Source of the DNA: Haplomitrium mnioides
Lineage: Eukaryota; Marchantiophyta; Haplomitriopsida; Calobryales
Reading direction: 5' to 3'
Assembly: GCA_049999725.1 (NCBI GenBank)
Contig: JBNGIS010009735.1
Location: 1-23,295, forward strand
Length of the DNA stretch: 23,295 bases
Shown here: piece by piece, positions 11,571-22,000 of the stretch
Layout of the letters: each line of letters opens with the position of its first letter
Numbering within the stretch: position 1 is the stretch's first letter
Translations under genes and position numbers: made by a program
Notes under the pieces: generated by a model
Databases searched by the model: none
What the model saw: the letters and a program-made list of their open reading frames with translations, nothing else
Told to the model about the DNA's origin: nothing

Positions 11571-12941
11571 TCTACGAGGGGATCGAAGGAGATTCCTTGG
11601 AATTGGTTCCGTGGGGGCATTGCGGAACTCGGTTTCGATGGCCTCTTCGGACTCGGTTTTGTGGGAATCTTTGGAATCTCTCCCCGCTAGATTCCTCGGA
11701 GCTCCTTTCAAGTTACCGTTGACCCTGTGCTTCCTTCGACCCACTACGCGACACGCGGCGCGGGCTACTTGTCTGTTTCAACGGGATTGACTGACAAGCG
11801 CCACGCGTCGTCACCTCCTAGCTCCAGGGAGCAAACGGGATTAACGACCTTTCGTGACACCTGGGCGACATTCGAATTCTTCAAGGTTGATGCACGGGCG
11901 ATTGCAAGAAGCGACAGCAACCGCAAGACAAGTGACTTACGCATGGTAAGGCACGGGTGGAGAGTTCAGTGAGGAGATGCGTGAAGCGGATGTACTAGCT
12001 CCAGGGGGCCAAGGGGACTCGGAGGTGGACTGGAAGGGCGCCGAGAACCGCAGAGTGAAGAGCTCTGGATGCTCAGGTGATCCAGGTGAACTCGTCCTTG
12101 CCGGTGGACCAGAGCGGAGGTGAACCGATACGTGAATTGAAGGAATTCTTGGTCTGCCGAGAACTAAGGAGGGGCTGCCAAGTGAGGAGCTTGGAGTCTC
12201 TCGGCAAGTCATTGTGCAAGTGCATCAGCCCAGAGCGTTCAGAGGACACTCAGGTGTGTATTCTTCTTCAAGTGGAGTTGAGAGGGGGGGCTGCGTTAGT
12301 GCCTGCGCACTGCGCGGGATGACCCGTTGAGGCTCGAGGGTGGAGTGGGCTACCTGCAGCTGGTAAAGCTGTCTTCCAGAGGTGGAAGTAAAAGAAACTC
12401 TCTTCCTAGCCTGAGGAAGTAAAAGCAGGGCTTCTCGCGAGGGAAGTAGAAAAACTATCTGGAGTGGAGGGTGTGTGGGTTGCTGGGCTGCAGTTGTAAG
12501 GCAGCGGGATTCACAAGGGAAGTGTAAATAGTTAGAATTCCAGAGAGCCTTCAAGGATTCTGTTTTCTCTTATATATTGTATAAATGTGTTTGTCCATAT
12601 ATGTGCAGTTAGATTTCCCTTCTGCATGTGTGTCCCCTTGAATTGATAGATTAGTGGACCTCGAATCAATTGAGCAGACCCTGGGAACACACTTGAAGGG
12701 GGAGTCCAATCCCTTGACACAAGTCTAGTATCCTGGGGGTAAATGCTCTCTGTTCCTGATTCTGTTGCATAGAATAGGACTTAGAACATGTTAGGATAGT
12801 TAGGAAATAGTGGTGTCAATCCTGTGACAACCCTGAAAGGGGGAGTCCAGAACAGTTGCATGGAACATTGGTGTAGGTCACAACACCCATTCTGCCCCAA
12901 GCACAAATAAGATGGCAACATCTGAGTTATTGGACCCTTGG

Positions 12942-12947
12942 AATAAA
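12942..12947 (+). promoter_or_regulatory. Poly(A) signal AATAAA, LTR copy 1
   Basis: AATAAA is at the same relative place in both copies: 256 bp before the end here and 261 bp before the end in copy 2 (18814-18819). It lies in GAATAAAGAG with conserved flanks. An LTR needs a poly(A) signal near R/U5, so this supports a plus-strand orientation. Confidence 0.5.
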
Positions 12948-13203
12948 GAGCAGGAGTTACACAAAAACCAGTTGGGGGGTGTTGGATATGGACCTGGGGT
13001 TTTTAAATGTCTGACTTGACTAGAAGAAGAAGAGGAGTGAGAAGTGCATAAAACGCCTGTAAGGAGAAGAAGAGTCCTTAAGGTCTGAAAGTGGTAACTG
13101 GCAAGGAGCCATCTCAGAAAAGAACCAGAAAGCCTGTAAACACGTCCTCCCATGCCTCGAAACAGGGCTTGAAAAGGTTAAGCCTTGCGATAGAGGAGCG
13201 ACA

Positions 13204-13208
13204 ATGAT
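13204..13208. repeat. Target site duplication ATGAT, right copy
   Basis: Exact match to 9739-9743 on the far side of the insertion. It is followed at once by CAATGTTGCAC, which is normal monomer sequence. Confidence 0.9.
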
Positions 13209-15507
13209 CAATGTTGCACTTTCACACTCCATGTTGAACACTTTCATCATCAATGTTACATTGTGACACTTGATGTTTAATGATAACACGATCAATTTTG
13301 CACTATCGTACTTGATGTTAAATATTTTCATCATCAATATTGCACTTTCACACTTGATGTTTAATACTTTCATGATCAATGTTGCACTTTCACACTCCAT
13401 GTTAAACGCTTTCATCATCAATGTTGCACTGTCACACTTGATGTTTAGTGATGTCACGATCAATATTGCACTATCGTACTCGATGTCAGTTGTTTTTATC
13501 ATGAATATTGCACTTTCACAGTTGATGTTTAATGCTTTGTTGATCAATGTTGGACTTTCACACTCCATGTTGAATGCTTTCATGATCAATGTTGCACTTT
13601 CACACTCCATGTTGAACGCTTTCATCCTCAATGTTATACTGTCAATCTTGATCATTAATGATGTCACGATCAATATTGCATTATCATACTCGATGTTAAA
13701 TGTTTTCATCATCAATATTGCACTTTCACACTTGATGTTTAATGCTTTCATGATAAAGGTTGCACTTTCACGCTCCATGTTGAATGCTTTCATGATGACT
13801 GTTGCACTTTCACACTCCATGTTGAATGCTTTCATGATCGATGTTGCACTTTCACACTCCATGTTGAACGCTTTCATCATCAATGTTGCACTATCACACT
13901 TGATGTTTAATGATGTCAGGATCAACATTTCACTATCATACTCGATGTTAAATGTTTTCATTACCAATATTGCAATTTCACACTTGATGTTAAATGCTTT
14001 CATGATCAATGTTGCACTTTCACACTCCATGTTGAATGCCTTCATGATCGATGTTGCAATTTCACACTCCATGTTGTAAGCTTTCATCATCAATGTTGCA
14101 CTGTCACACTTGATAATTAATGATGTCACGATCAATGTTCCACTATCATACTCGATGTTAAATGTTTTCATCATCAATGTTGCACTTTCACACTTGATGT
14201 TTAATAATTTCATGATCAATAGTGCACTTTCACACTCCATGTTGAATGCTTTCATGATCAATGTTGCACTTTCACACTCCATGTTGAACGCTTTCATCAT
14301 CAATGTTACACTGTGACACTTGATGTTTAATGATAACATGATCAATTTTGCACTATCATACTTGATGTTAAATGTTTTCATCATCAACATTGCACTTTCA
14401 CACTCCATGTTGAATGCTTTCATGATCAATGTTGCACTTTCACACTTCATGTTGAACGCTTTCATCATCAATTTTGCACTGTCACACTTGATATTTAATG
14501 ATGTCATGATCGATATTGCACTATCAATGTTGCACTTTCACACCCCATGTTGAATGCTTTCATCATCAATGTTGCACTTTCACACTCCATATTGAATGCT
14601 TTCATGATGAATGTTGCATTTTCACATTCCATGTTGAATGCTTTCATGCACTTTCACACTTCATGTTGAACGCTTTCATCATCAATCTTGCACTCTCACA
14701 CGTGATGTTTAATGTTGTTACGATCAATATTGCACCATCATACTCGATGTTAAATATTTTCATCATTAATATTGCACTTTCACACTTGATGTTTAATCCT
14801 TTCATCATCAATGTTGCATTTTCACACTCCATGTTGAATGCTTTTATGATGAATATTGCACTTTCCCACTCCATGTTGAACATTTTCATCATCAATGTTG
14901 CACTTTCACACTCCATGTTGAACACTTTCATCAGAATGGTTGCACTGTAATATTCCACTTTCATACTTGATGTTTAATGCTTTCATGATCAATGTTGCAC
15001 TTTCACACTCCATGTTGAATGCTTTCATCATCAATGTTGCACTTTCACACTCCATGTTGAACACTTTCATCATCAATGTTGCACTCTCACACGTGATGTT
15101 TAATGTTGTCTCGATCAATATTGCACCATCTTGCTTGATGTTTAATGTTTTCATCATCAATATTGCACTTTCACACTTGATGTGTAATGCCTTCATCATC
15201 AATGTTGCACTTTCACACTCCTTGGTTTCACACTTGATGTTTAATGATGTCACAATCAATACTGGACTTTCATGTTCGATGTTAAATGTTTTCATCATCA
15301 ATATTGCAATTTCACACTTGATGTTTAATGCTTTTATCATCAATGTTGACCTTTCACACTCCATGTTGAATGCTTTCATGATCAATGTTGCACTTTCACA
15401 CTTCATGTTGAACGCTTTCATCATCAATGTTGCACTGTCATATTGCACTTTCACACTTGATGTTTAATGCTTTCATGATCAATGTTTCATTTTCACACTC
15501 CATGTTG

Positions 15508-15512
15508 AACGT
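15508..15512. repeat. Target site duplication AACGT, left copy (pair AACGC at 19081-19085)
   Basis: AACGT at 15508-15512 pairs with AACGC at 19081-19085. The satellite consensus here is AACGC (GTTGAACGCTTTCATC), so the left copy has one C-to-T change. Joining the flanks restores a normal B-type monomer. This pair differs from ATGAT, so the two elements are separate insertions and not the two LTRs of one element. Confidence 0.8.
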
Positions 15513-15673
15513 TGTCAGCCGGTAGTTTCGAGCACTAAGGTTGAACGCACGAAATCAGAAGCACCACTGGCCACATTGTTCCTTTTGCAAGTGTGAAGGC
15601 CCTCAGGAACAGCTGATTACCTCAAACAACTGTTAAGAGCAGGGTGCATGAGTCTTGGGAGGGAAACAGGACC

Positions 15674-15805
15674 ATGGCGGAGGAGGAAGAAGAAGGGATC
15701 AGCAACAAGGAAGCCCGAAGGCACTCCGAAGGAAGGCAGATCGCGGGTGTCCTGCAGCGGCCACAAAACGGGAAGCAAGGATCGGGAGCTGACAGGAGGA
15801 GGTAA
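15674..15805 (+). other. Small open frame shared by both LTR copies (43 aa)
   Basis: ACCATGGCGG is a good plant start context. The frame reads MAEEEEEGISNKEARRHSEG and ends ...GADRRR-stop. Over the shared part there are both synonymous and replacement differences from the copy at 10058-10198, and no indels. The stop TAA lies inside AG|GTAAGA, a strong donor. Peptide, first exon, or non-coding homology are all possible. Confidence 0.25.
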
Positions 15806-15960
15806 GATTGTCACAAGGGCGAGCAAGGCCATGGAAGAGGGACGCCTCGATCCCGCAAGCAACAGCGAACCCTGCAGAGGCAGATCGAACACTCCATCCG
15901 ACTCGGTAAGTCTTTGCGGAAGAGTGAAGTCCCCGAGAGGTCCCACGAGGTTCCACAGAA

Positions 15961-17134
15961 ACGTGGCGTCTCCATAGGCCTTTCCGGGATTCCACGGACA
16001 ACGTGGCGGCAGCAGGAGGCCCGCGGGTTTGCGGAAAGCCGCCTCCCTAAGTGGGAAGCGTCTTCCGACGTGGGGAACCCGGTTAAGCGAGATCCGCGAG
16101 GATCCCTACAAGGAAGGAAGGAAAGGGGTCCGAAACATCGACTTATCGTGGGCCTGGCCGAAGGAAAACGGAGGAGTGCCATAAGGGCGATTAATCGGAG
16201 ATCTAAGAGGAGGAAGAGCGCAGAAGCCGAAGGGGCGACCTAGCGCAGATTCGCCAAAGAGAAAACAAAGAGGATAGCCGAAAGGGGGATTGATCCCCGA
16301 TCTGACCGAACAAGGACGAGTGAAGGCGAAAAGGCGACTTGTCGGCAAACTGGTTCGAACGACGCGCAGGAGTGGTGAAGCGGTGACCCAGCGCAGATCG
16401 TCCAACAGGAAGAAGGCTGAGCCAGAAGGGCAATATGGCGCCTATCCGGTGGGGGGAAACGAAGGGCACGACGAAATCACGATATGTCGACGAATCGGCA
16501 AGCGAGAAGAGAGTGGCCGGAAAACAAAGCTAATGCCGGTGCGACCGGCGAAGGAGCTACAAGCGCCGAAAGGGTGACACTTCACCGCTTCGGCATCTAG
16601 AAGGTAAAAGTTCGACTGGGTGCGGTGGAAAGTTTGAAAGAGGTGAACGGTCTGAAATGGCCTAGTAGTTCTTATAGCAGGCTTTCCAAAGTGTTAGCGA
16701 AGCTAACCTCAAGCTAGCATAGTTCTTACTTCGAGGGAACGTCGAAATGGCGACATCGACTTCGTTCTTATTCGGCGAGCAGAGGTAGTCCGCATCGGTT
16801 CAACGGATGACGTGGCGAGCGCAGGGAGTCCGCGGGAGGGCTTTGGAGACGTGGCGCGCGGAGGAGCCGGGGGATGTTTCCGAAGGTCAACTTCGGAAGA
16901 AGGGGGCGCGCGACGCTTCGCCTACCCTTTGCGGGGCGGCGTCGGGCGGTGCCCTTCGAATGACGTGGCGACCCCAGGGACCCCGAGGCTTTTCACGGGA
17001 CACGCGGCGCTTGGAGAGGAGTTTGCTTGACCTCGGGCAGCGTGCGAGTCAACAACGGAAGGAGAGGCTAGCGCGACGGTCGGCCTACCCCCCTGCGGGG
17101 CGGCGTCGGACGGCGCTTTAGCGGACGACGTGGC
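15961..17134. promoter_or_regulatory. Cluster of six ACGTGGC words in LTR copy 2
   Basis: ACGTGGC occurs at 15961, 16001, 16810, 16849, 16963 and 17128. Two of them (16810 and 16963) lie in TGACGTGGC, which combines a TGACG half-site with a G-box-like ACGTGG. All lie upstream of the TATA stretch at 17473, as expected for U3 enhancers. Known family fact: plant bZIP factors bind ACGT-core sites, often in stress or ABA responses. That they do so here is inference. Confidence 0.4.
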
Positions 17135-17472
17135 GCAAGGAGGAGAAAGAGGTATCTACGGGGGAATCTTAGGAGATTCCTTGCAGTTGGTTCCGTGGGG
17201 CACTTCGGAAGTCGGCTCCGAAGGCCTCTTCGGACTTGGTTCTGTAGGAATCTGCGGAATCTCTTCCCGTTAGATTCCTCGTGACTCTTCTTCCTAGTTA
17301 CCGTTGTCCATAGATTCTCTTCGACCAACTGCTGGACATGCGGCGCTTGCTCCCATCCCGTGGGAACGGGATTACCTACAGTGAAGCCACGCGTCGTCGT
17401 CCCCTGTTTCGAGCCAACGGCAATAACGACTATTCATCGGATCTGGTGTCAAGGGGCAACGCGCGAGGGGAG

Positions 17473-17479
17473 TATATAT
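17473..17479 (+). promoter_or_regulatory. TATA box candidate, LTR copy 2
   Basis: TATATAT within GGGGAGTATATATCGGTT. It lies 340 bp after the last ACGTGGC word and 1,335 bp before the AATAAA. The matching place in copy 1 (about 11870-11885) lacks this segment, so copy 1 has probably lost its core promoter. Confidence 0.4.
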
Positions 17480-17556
17480 CGGTTGTCTTCTAAATTCTTT
17501 GGGTTGATGCATGGGCAATTGTTGGAGGCATAGCGCTGCGGAGCTCGCGATTCGTG

Positions 17557-18058
17557 CATGGTAAGGCAGGGCGATTACCCAATTGAATTGCTACGTGAAG
17601 CAGAGGTACTAGCTCCAGGGGGCCAGGGCGATTTAGAGGAGGACTGGGGGGAGATCCAGGTGACCTCATCCTTGCTGGTGGACCAGAGCGGAGGGTTACT
17701 GATACGATAGCTCGGAAGGGGTTTTTGGTCGGCCGAGAACTAAGGAGAGGCTGCCTGGTAGGGAGCTGGGGGTCGTCTCGGCGTTTCGCGGGCCATTGCG
17801 GGGTGACAACGATAGCAAGAAAGGGGATTGCGCATGGTAAGGCAGGGCGATCATTCAATTGAATTGCTACGTGAAGCAGAGGTACTAGCTCCAAGGGGCC
17901 AGGGGGATTTAGTGGAGGACTGGGAGGAGACCCAGGTGACCTCATCCTTGCCGGTGGACCAGAGCGGAGGGTTACTGATACAATAGCTCGGAAGGGGGAT
18001 TCGGTCGACCGAGAACTAAGGAGAGGCTATCTGGTAGTTAGCTGGGAGTCTCTCGGCA
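17557..18058. repeat. 276-bp tandem duplication, present only in copy 2
   Basis: CATGGTAAGGCAGGGCGAT starts at 17557 and again at 17833. The two units share TTGAATTGCTACGTGAAGCA, GAGGTACTAGCTCCA, GGTGGACCAGAGCGGAGGGT and CCGAGAACTAAGGAGAGGCT, and the second ends near 18058. Copy 1 has one matching unit, about 11942-12206. The duplication therefore arose after the copies diverged. Confidence 0.8.
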
Positions 18059-18813
18059 TTCCCCTGTGCAAGTGCATCAACCCAGAGTGTTCGGAGAACA
18101 CTCTGGTGTGTTAAATTCTCAAGTGGAGCTGAGAGGGGGGGGCTGTGCCAGTGCCGGTGCACTGGTCGTAGTAAGACCCGTTGAGGCTCGGGGTGGAGTG
18201 GGCTACCTGCAACTGGTAAAGCTGTCTTCCAGAGGTGGAAGTAAAAGAAACTCTCTTCCTAGCCTGAGGAAGTAAAAGCAGGGCTTCTTGCGAGGGAAGT
18301 TAAAAAACTATCTGGAGTGGAGGGTGTGTGGGTTGCTGGGCTGCAGTTGTTTGGCAGCGGGATTCACAAGGGAAGTATACATAGTTAGAATTCCAGAGGG
18401 CCTTCAAGGACTCTGTTTTCTCCTGTACATTGTGTAAATGTGTTGTTTATATATGTGTAGTTAGATTTCATTTCTGCAGGTGTGTCCCCTTGAATTGTTA
18501 GATTAGGAGACAGTCAGATCAGCTGAGCAGACCCTGGGAACACACTTGAAGGGGGAGTCCAATCCCTTGACACAAGTCTGGTATCCTGGGGGTGAATGCT
18601 CTCTGTTCCTGATTCCTTTGCATAGAGTAGGACTTAGAACATGTTAGGATAGCTAAGACAATCTAGTGCAGCTTAGGAATAGTTGTATCAGACCTTTGAC
18701 CACCTTGAAAGGGGGAGTCTAGAGCTGTGTTGCGTGTTCAACTGTGTAGGTCACCAGCACCATTCTGCCCAAGCACAAATAAGGTGGCAGGGCTTAAGTC
18801 ATTGGGTCCTAAG

Positions 18814-18819
18814 AATAAA
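18814..18819 (+). promoter_or_regulatory. Poly(A) signal AATAAA, LTR copy 2
   Basis: AATAAA within AAGAATAAAGAGGAAG, 261 bp before the element end and at the same relative place as 12942-12947. Conservation in both copies supports a functional role in the ancestral LTR. Confidence 0.5.
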
Positions 18820-19080
18820 GAGGAAGAATCACACACAAGCTGGCTGGGTATAAATGAATGTGGACTTGTGAGTGAATGTATTAATATCTGACTTGAGTGT
18901 GTGAAGAAGAGGAGTGAGAAAAGCACAACAGGCCTGTAAGGAGAAGAAGAGCCCTTAAGGTCTGAAAGTGGTAACTGGCGAGCGGCCATCTCAGAAAAGA
19001 TCCCCAAAGCCTGTAAACCTGTCCTCCCCTGCAACGAAACGGGGCCTGAAAAGGTTAAGGCCTGGAACAGGGGAGCGACA

Positions 19081-22000
19081 AACGCTTTCATCATCAATGT
19101 TGCACTATCACACTTGATGTTTAATGATGTCACGATCAATATTGCACTATCATACTCGATGTCAATTAGTTTTATCATCAACATTGCACTTTCACAGTTG
19201 ATGTTTAATGCTTTCATGATCAATGTTGCACTTTCACACTCCATGTTAAATGCTTTCATGATCAATGTCGCAGTTTCACACTCCATGTTGAACGCTTTCA
19301 TCATCAATATTGTACTGTCACACTTGATGTTTAATGATGTCATGATCAATATTGCACTATCATACTCAATGTTAAATGTTTTCATGATCAATATTGCGAT
19401 TTCACACTTGATGTTTAATGCTTTGATGATCAATGTTGCACATTCACACTCCATTTTGAATGCTTTCATGATCAATGTTGCACTTTCACACTCCATAGTG
19501 AACGCTTTCATCATCAATGTTGCACTGTTACACTTGATCTTTAATAATGTCACAATCAATGTTCCACTATCATACTCGATGTTAAATGTTTTCATCATCA
19601 ATGTTGCACTTTCACACTTGATATTTATGGATTTCATGATCAATATTGCACTTTCATACTCCATTATAAACGCTTTCATCATCAGTGTTGCACTGTGAGA
19701 CTCGATGTTTAATGATGTTACGATCGATATTGCACTATCATACTCGATGTCAATTTTTTTTATCATCAATATTGCACTATCACACTTGATGTTTAATGCT
19801 TTAATGATCAATGTTGCACTTTCACACTCCATGTTGAACGCTTTCATGATCAATGTTGCACTGTAAAACTTGATCATTAATGATATCACGGTCAATACTG
19901 CACTATCATACTCGATGTTAAATTTTTTCATCATCAATATTGCAATTTCACACTTTATGTTTAATGCTTTCATCATCAATGTTGCACTTTCACACTCCAT
20001 GTTGAATGCTTTCATGATCAATATTGCACTTTCACACTTCATGTTGAACGCTTTCATCATCAATGTTGCACTTTCACACTACATGTTGAGCGCTTTCATC
20101 ATCAATGTTGCACTCTAATACTTGATGTTTAATGATGCAACGATAAATATTGCACTATCATACTCGATGTTAAATGTGTTCATCATCAATATCACACTTT
20201 CACACTTGATGTTTAATGCTTTCATGATCAATGTTGCACTTTCACACTCCATGTTGAGCGCTTTCATCATCAATGTTGCACTGAGACACTTGATGTTTAT
20301 TAATGTAACGATCAATATTGCACTATCATACTCGATGTGAAATGTTGTCATCATCAATATTGCAATTTCACACTTGATTTTTAATGCTTTTATCATCAAT
20401 GTTGCACTTTCACACTCCATGTTGAATGCTTTCATGATCAATGTTGCACTTTCACACTCTATGTTGAACGCTTTCATCATCAATGTTGCACTGTCACATT
20501 TGATGTTTCATGATGTCACGATCAATATTGCACTATCATACTCGATGTTAAATGTTTTCATCATCAATATTGCACGTTCACACTTTTTGTTTAATGCTTT
20601 CATGATCAATATTGCACTTTCACACTCCATGTTGAACGCTTTCATCATCAATGTTGCACTGTCACACTTGATGTTTAATAATATCATAATCGATATTGCA
20701 CTATCATACTCGATGTCAATTGTTTTTATCATCAACATTGCACTTTCACAGTTGATGTTTAATGCTTTCATGATCAATATTGTACTTTCACACTCCATGT
20801 TGAATGCTTTCATGATCAATGTTGTGCTTTCACACTCCATGTTGAACGCTTTTAAGATCAATGTTGCACTGTCACACTTGATGTTTAATGATGTCACGAT
20901 CAATATTGCACTATCACACTCGATGTTAAATGTTTTCATCATCAATATTGCAATTTCACACTTGATGTTTAATGCTTTCATGATGAATGTTGCACTTTCA
21001 CACTCCATGTTGAATGCTTTCATGATCAATGTTGCACTTTGACACTCCATGTTGAACGCTTTTATCATCAATGTTGCACTGTCACACTTGATGTTTAATG
21101 ATGTCACGATCAATGTTCCACTATCATACTTGATGTAAAATGTTTTCATCATCAATGTTGCACTTTCACACTCGATGTTTAATGATTTCATGATCAATGT
21201 TGCACATTCACACTCCATGTTGAATGCTTTCATGATCAATGTTGCACTTTCACACTCTATGTTGAACGCTTTAATCATCAATGTTGCTGTGTCACACTTG
21301 ATGTTTAATGATAACAGGATCAATTTTGCACTATCATACTCGATGTTAAATGTTTTCATCATGAATATTGCACTTTCACACTTGATGTTTAATGCTTTCA
21401 TGATCAATGTTGCACTTTCACACTCCATGTTGAACGCTTTCATCATCAATGTTGCACTATCACACTTGATATTTAATGATGTCACGATCAATATTGCACT
21501 ATCATGCTCGATGTCAATTGTTTTTATCATCAATATTGCACTTTCACAGTTGATGTTTAATGCTTTCATGATCATCGTTGCACTTTCACACTCCATGTTG
21601 AATGCTTTCATGATCAATGTTGCACTTTCATACTCCATGTTGAACGCTTTCAAAATCAATATTGCACTGTCACACTTGATGTTTAATGATGCCACGATCA
21701 ATACTACACTCTCATACTCGATATTAAATGTTTTCATTATCAATATTGCACTTTCACACTTGATGTTTAATGGTTTCATGATCAATGTTGCACTTTCACA
21801 CTCCATGTTTAATGCTTTCATGATCAATGTTGCACTTTCACACTCCATGTTGAACGCTTTCATCATCAATGTTGCAGTGTGATACTTGATGTTTAATGAT
21901 GTCACGATCAATATTGCATTATCATACTCGATGTTAAATGTTTTCATCATCAATATTGCACTTTCACACTTGATGTTTGATGCTTTCATGATCAATGTTG

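Larger units (their letters stand above)
9744..13203 (+). mobile_element. LTR-like insertion, copy 1 (probable solo LTR, 3,460 bp)
   Basis: It begins TGTCATCTGG and ends GGAGCGACA, giving TG...CA ends with a short TGTC/GACA inverted repeat, and it is flanked by ATGAT. It is GC-richer than the satellite and can be aligned by eye with the insertion at 15513-19080 over nearly its whole length. No reverse transcriptase, integrase, protease or zinc-knuckle motif is visible in any frame. The start sequence does not recur inside the element, so it is not a short element with two LTRs. A single long LTR left by LTR-LTR recombination fits best; a large non-autonomous element with no coding capacity is the alternative. 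Compared with copy 2 it has about 150 extra bases at roughly 9910-10065, only one copy of the catGGTAAGG segment, and lacks the TATA stretch. Orientation is set by the AATAAA. Confidence 0.75.
13204..15512. repeat. 42-bp satellite array, block 2 (2.3 kb)
   Basis: The block contains the same monomer family as block 1, including the right-hand ATGAT duplication. It is less regular than the other blocks between about 14520 and 15470, with deletions and a partial monomer (CTTTCATGCACTTTCACACT at 14641). A variant C monomer with a CACGTG hexamer (CTCTCACACGTGATG, then TTTAATGTTGT) occurs twice, at about 14693 and 15084, and nowhere else that I noticed. A truncated junction, CACTGT(A/C)ATATT(C/G)CACTTTCA, recurs at 14943 and 15433. 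These shared oddities mean part of this block was duplicated after it was rearranged. No genes are seen. Confidence 0.95.
15513..19080 (+). mobile_element. LTR-like insertion, copy 2 (probable solo LTR, 3,568 bp)
   Basis: It begins TGTCAGCCGG and ends CAGGGGAGCGACA and is flanked by a 4-of-5 matching duplication. It is homologous to 9744-13203 throughout: the starts share GAGCACTAA...CAGAAGCACCA, the middles share the CGAAACATCGACTTATCG and CTAGTAGTTCTTATAGC words, and the 3' parts share GTGTGTCCCCTTGAATTG and AAGGGGGAGTCCAATCCC. It keeps a TATA stretch and an extra 276-bp tandem unit that copy 1 lacks, and lacks about 150 bp near its start that copy 1 has. No polymerase or gag motifs are visible. 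It lies in the same orientation as copy 1. Confidence 0.75.

Noticed and set aside
11164-12554. Many 70-110 codon frames in both LTR copies
   Set aside because: They overlap on both strands, are GC-driven, and are not conserved in frame between the two copies.
9744-19080. One large retrotransposon with the two insertions as its LTRs and satellite block 2 as its inside
   Set aside because: The outer flanks do not match (ATGAT on the left, AACGC on the right), while each insertion has its own matching 5-bp duplication.
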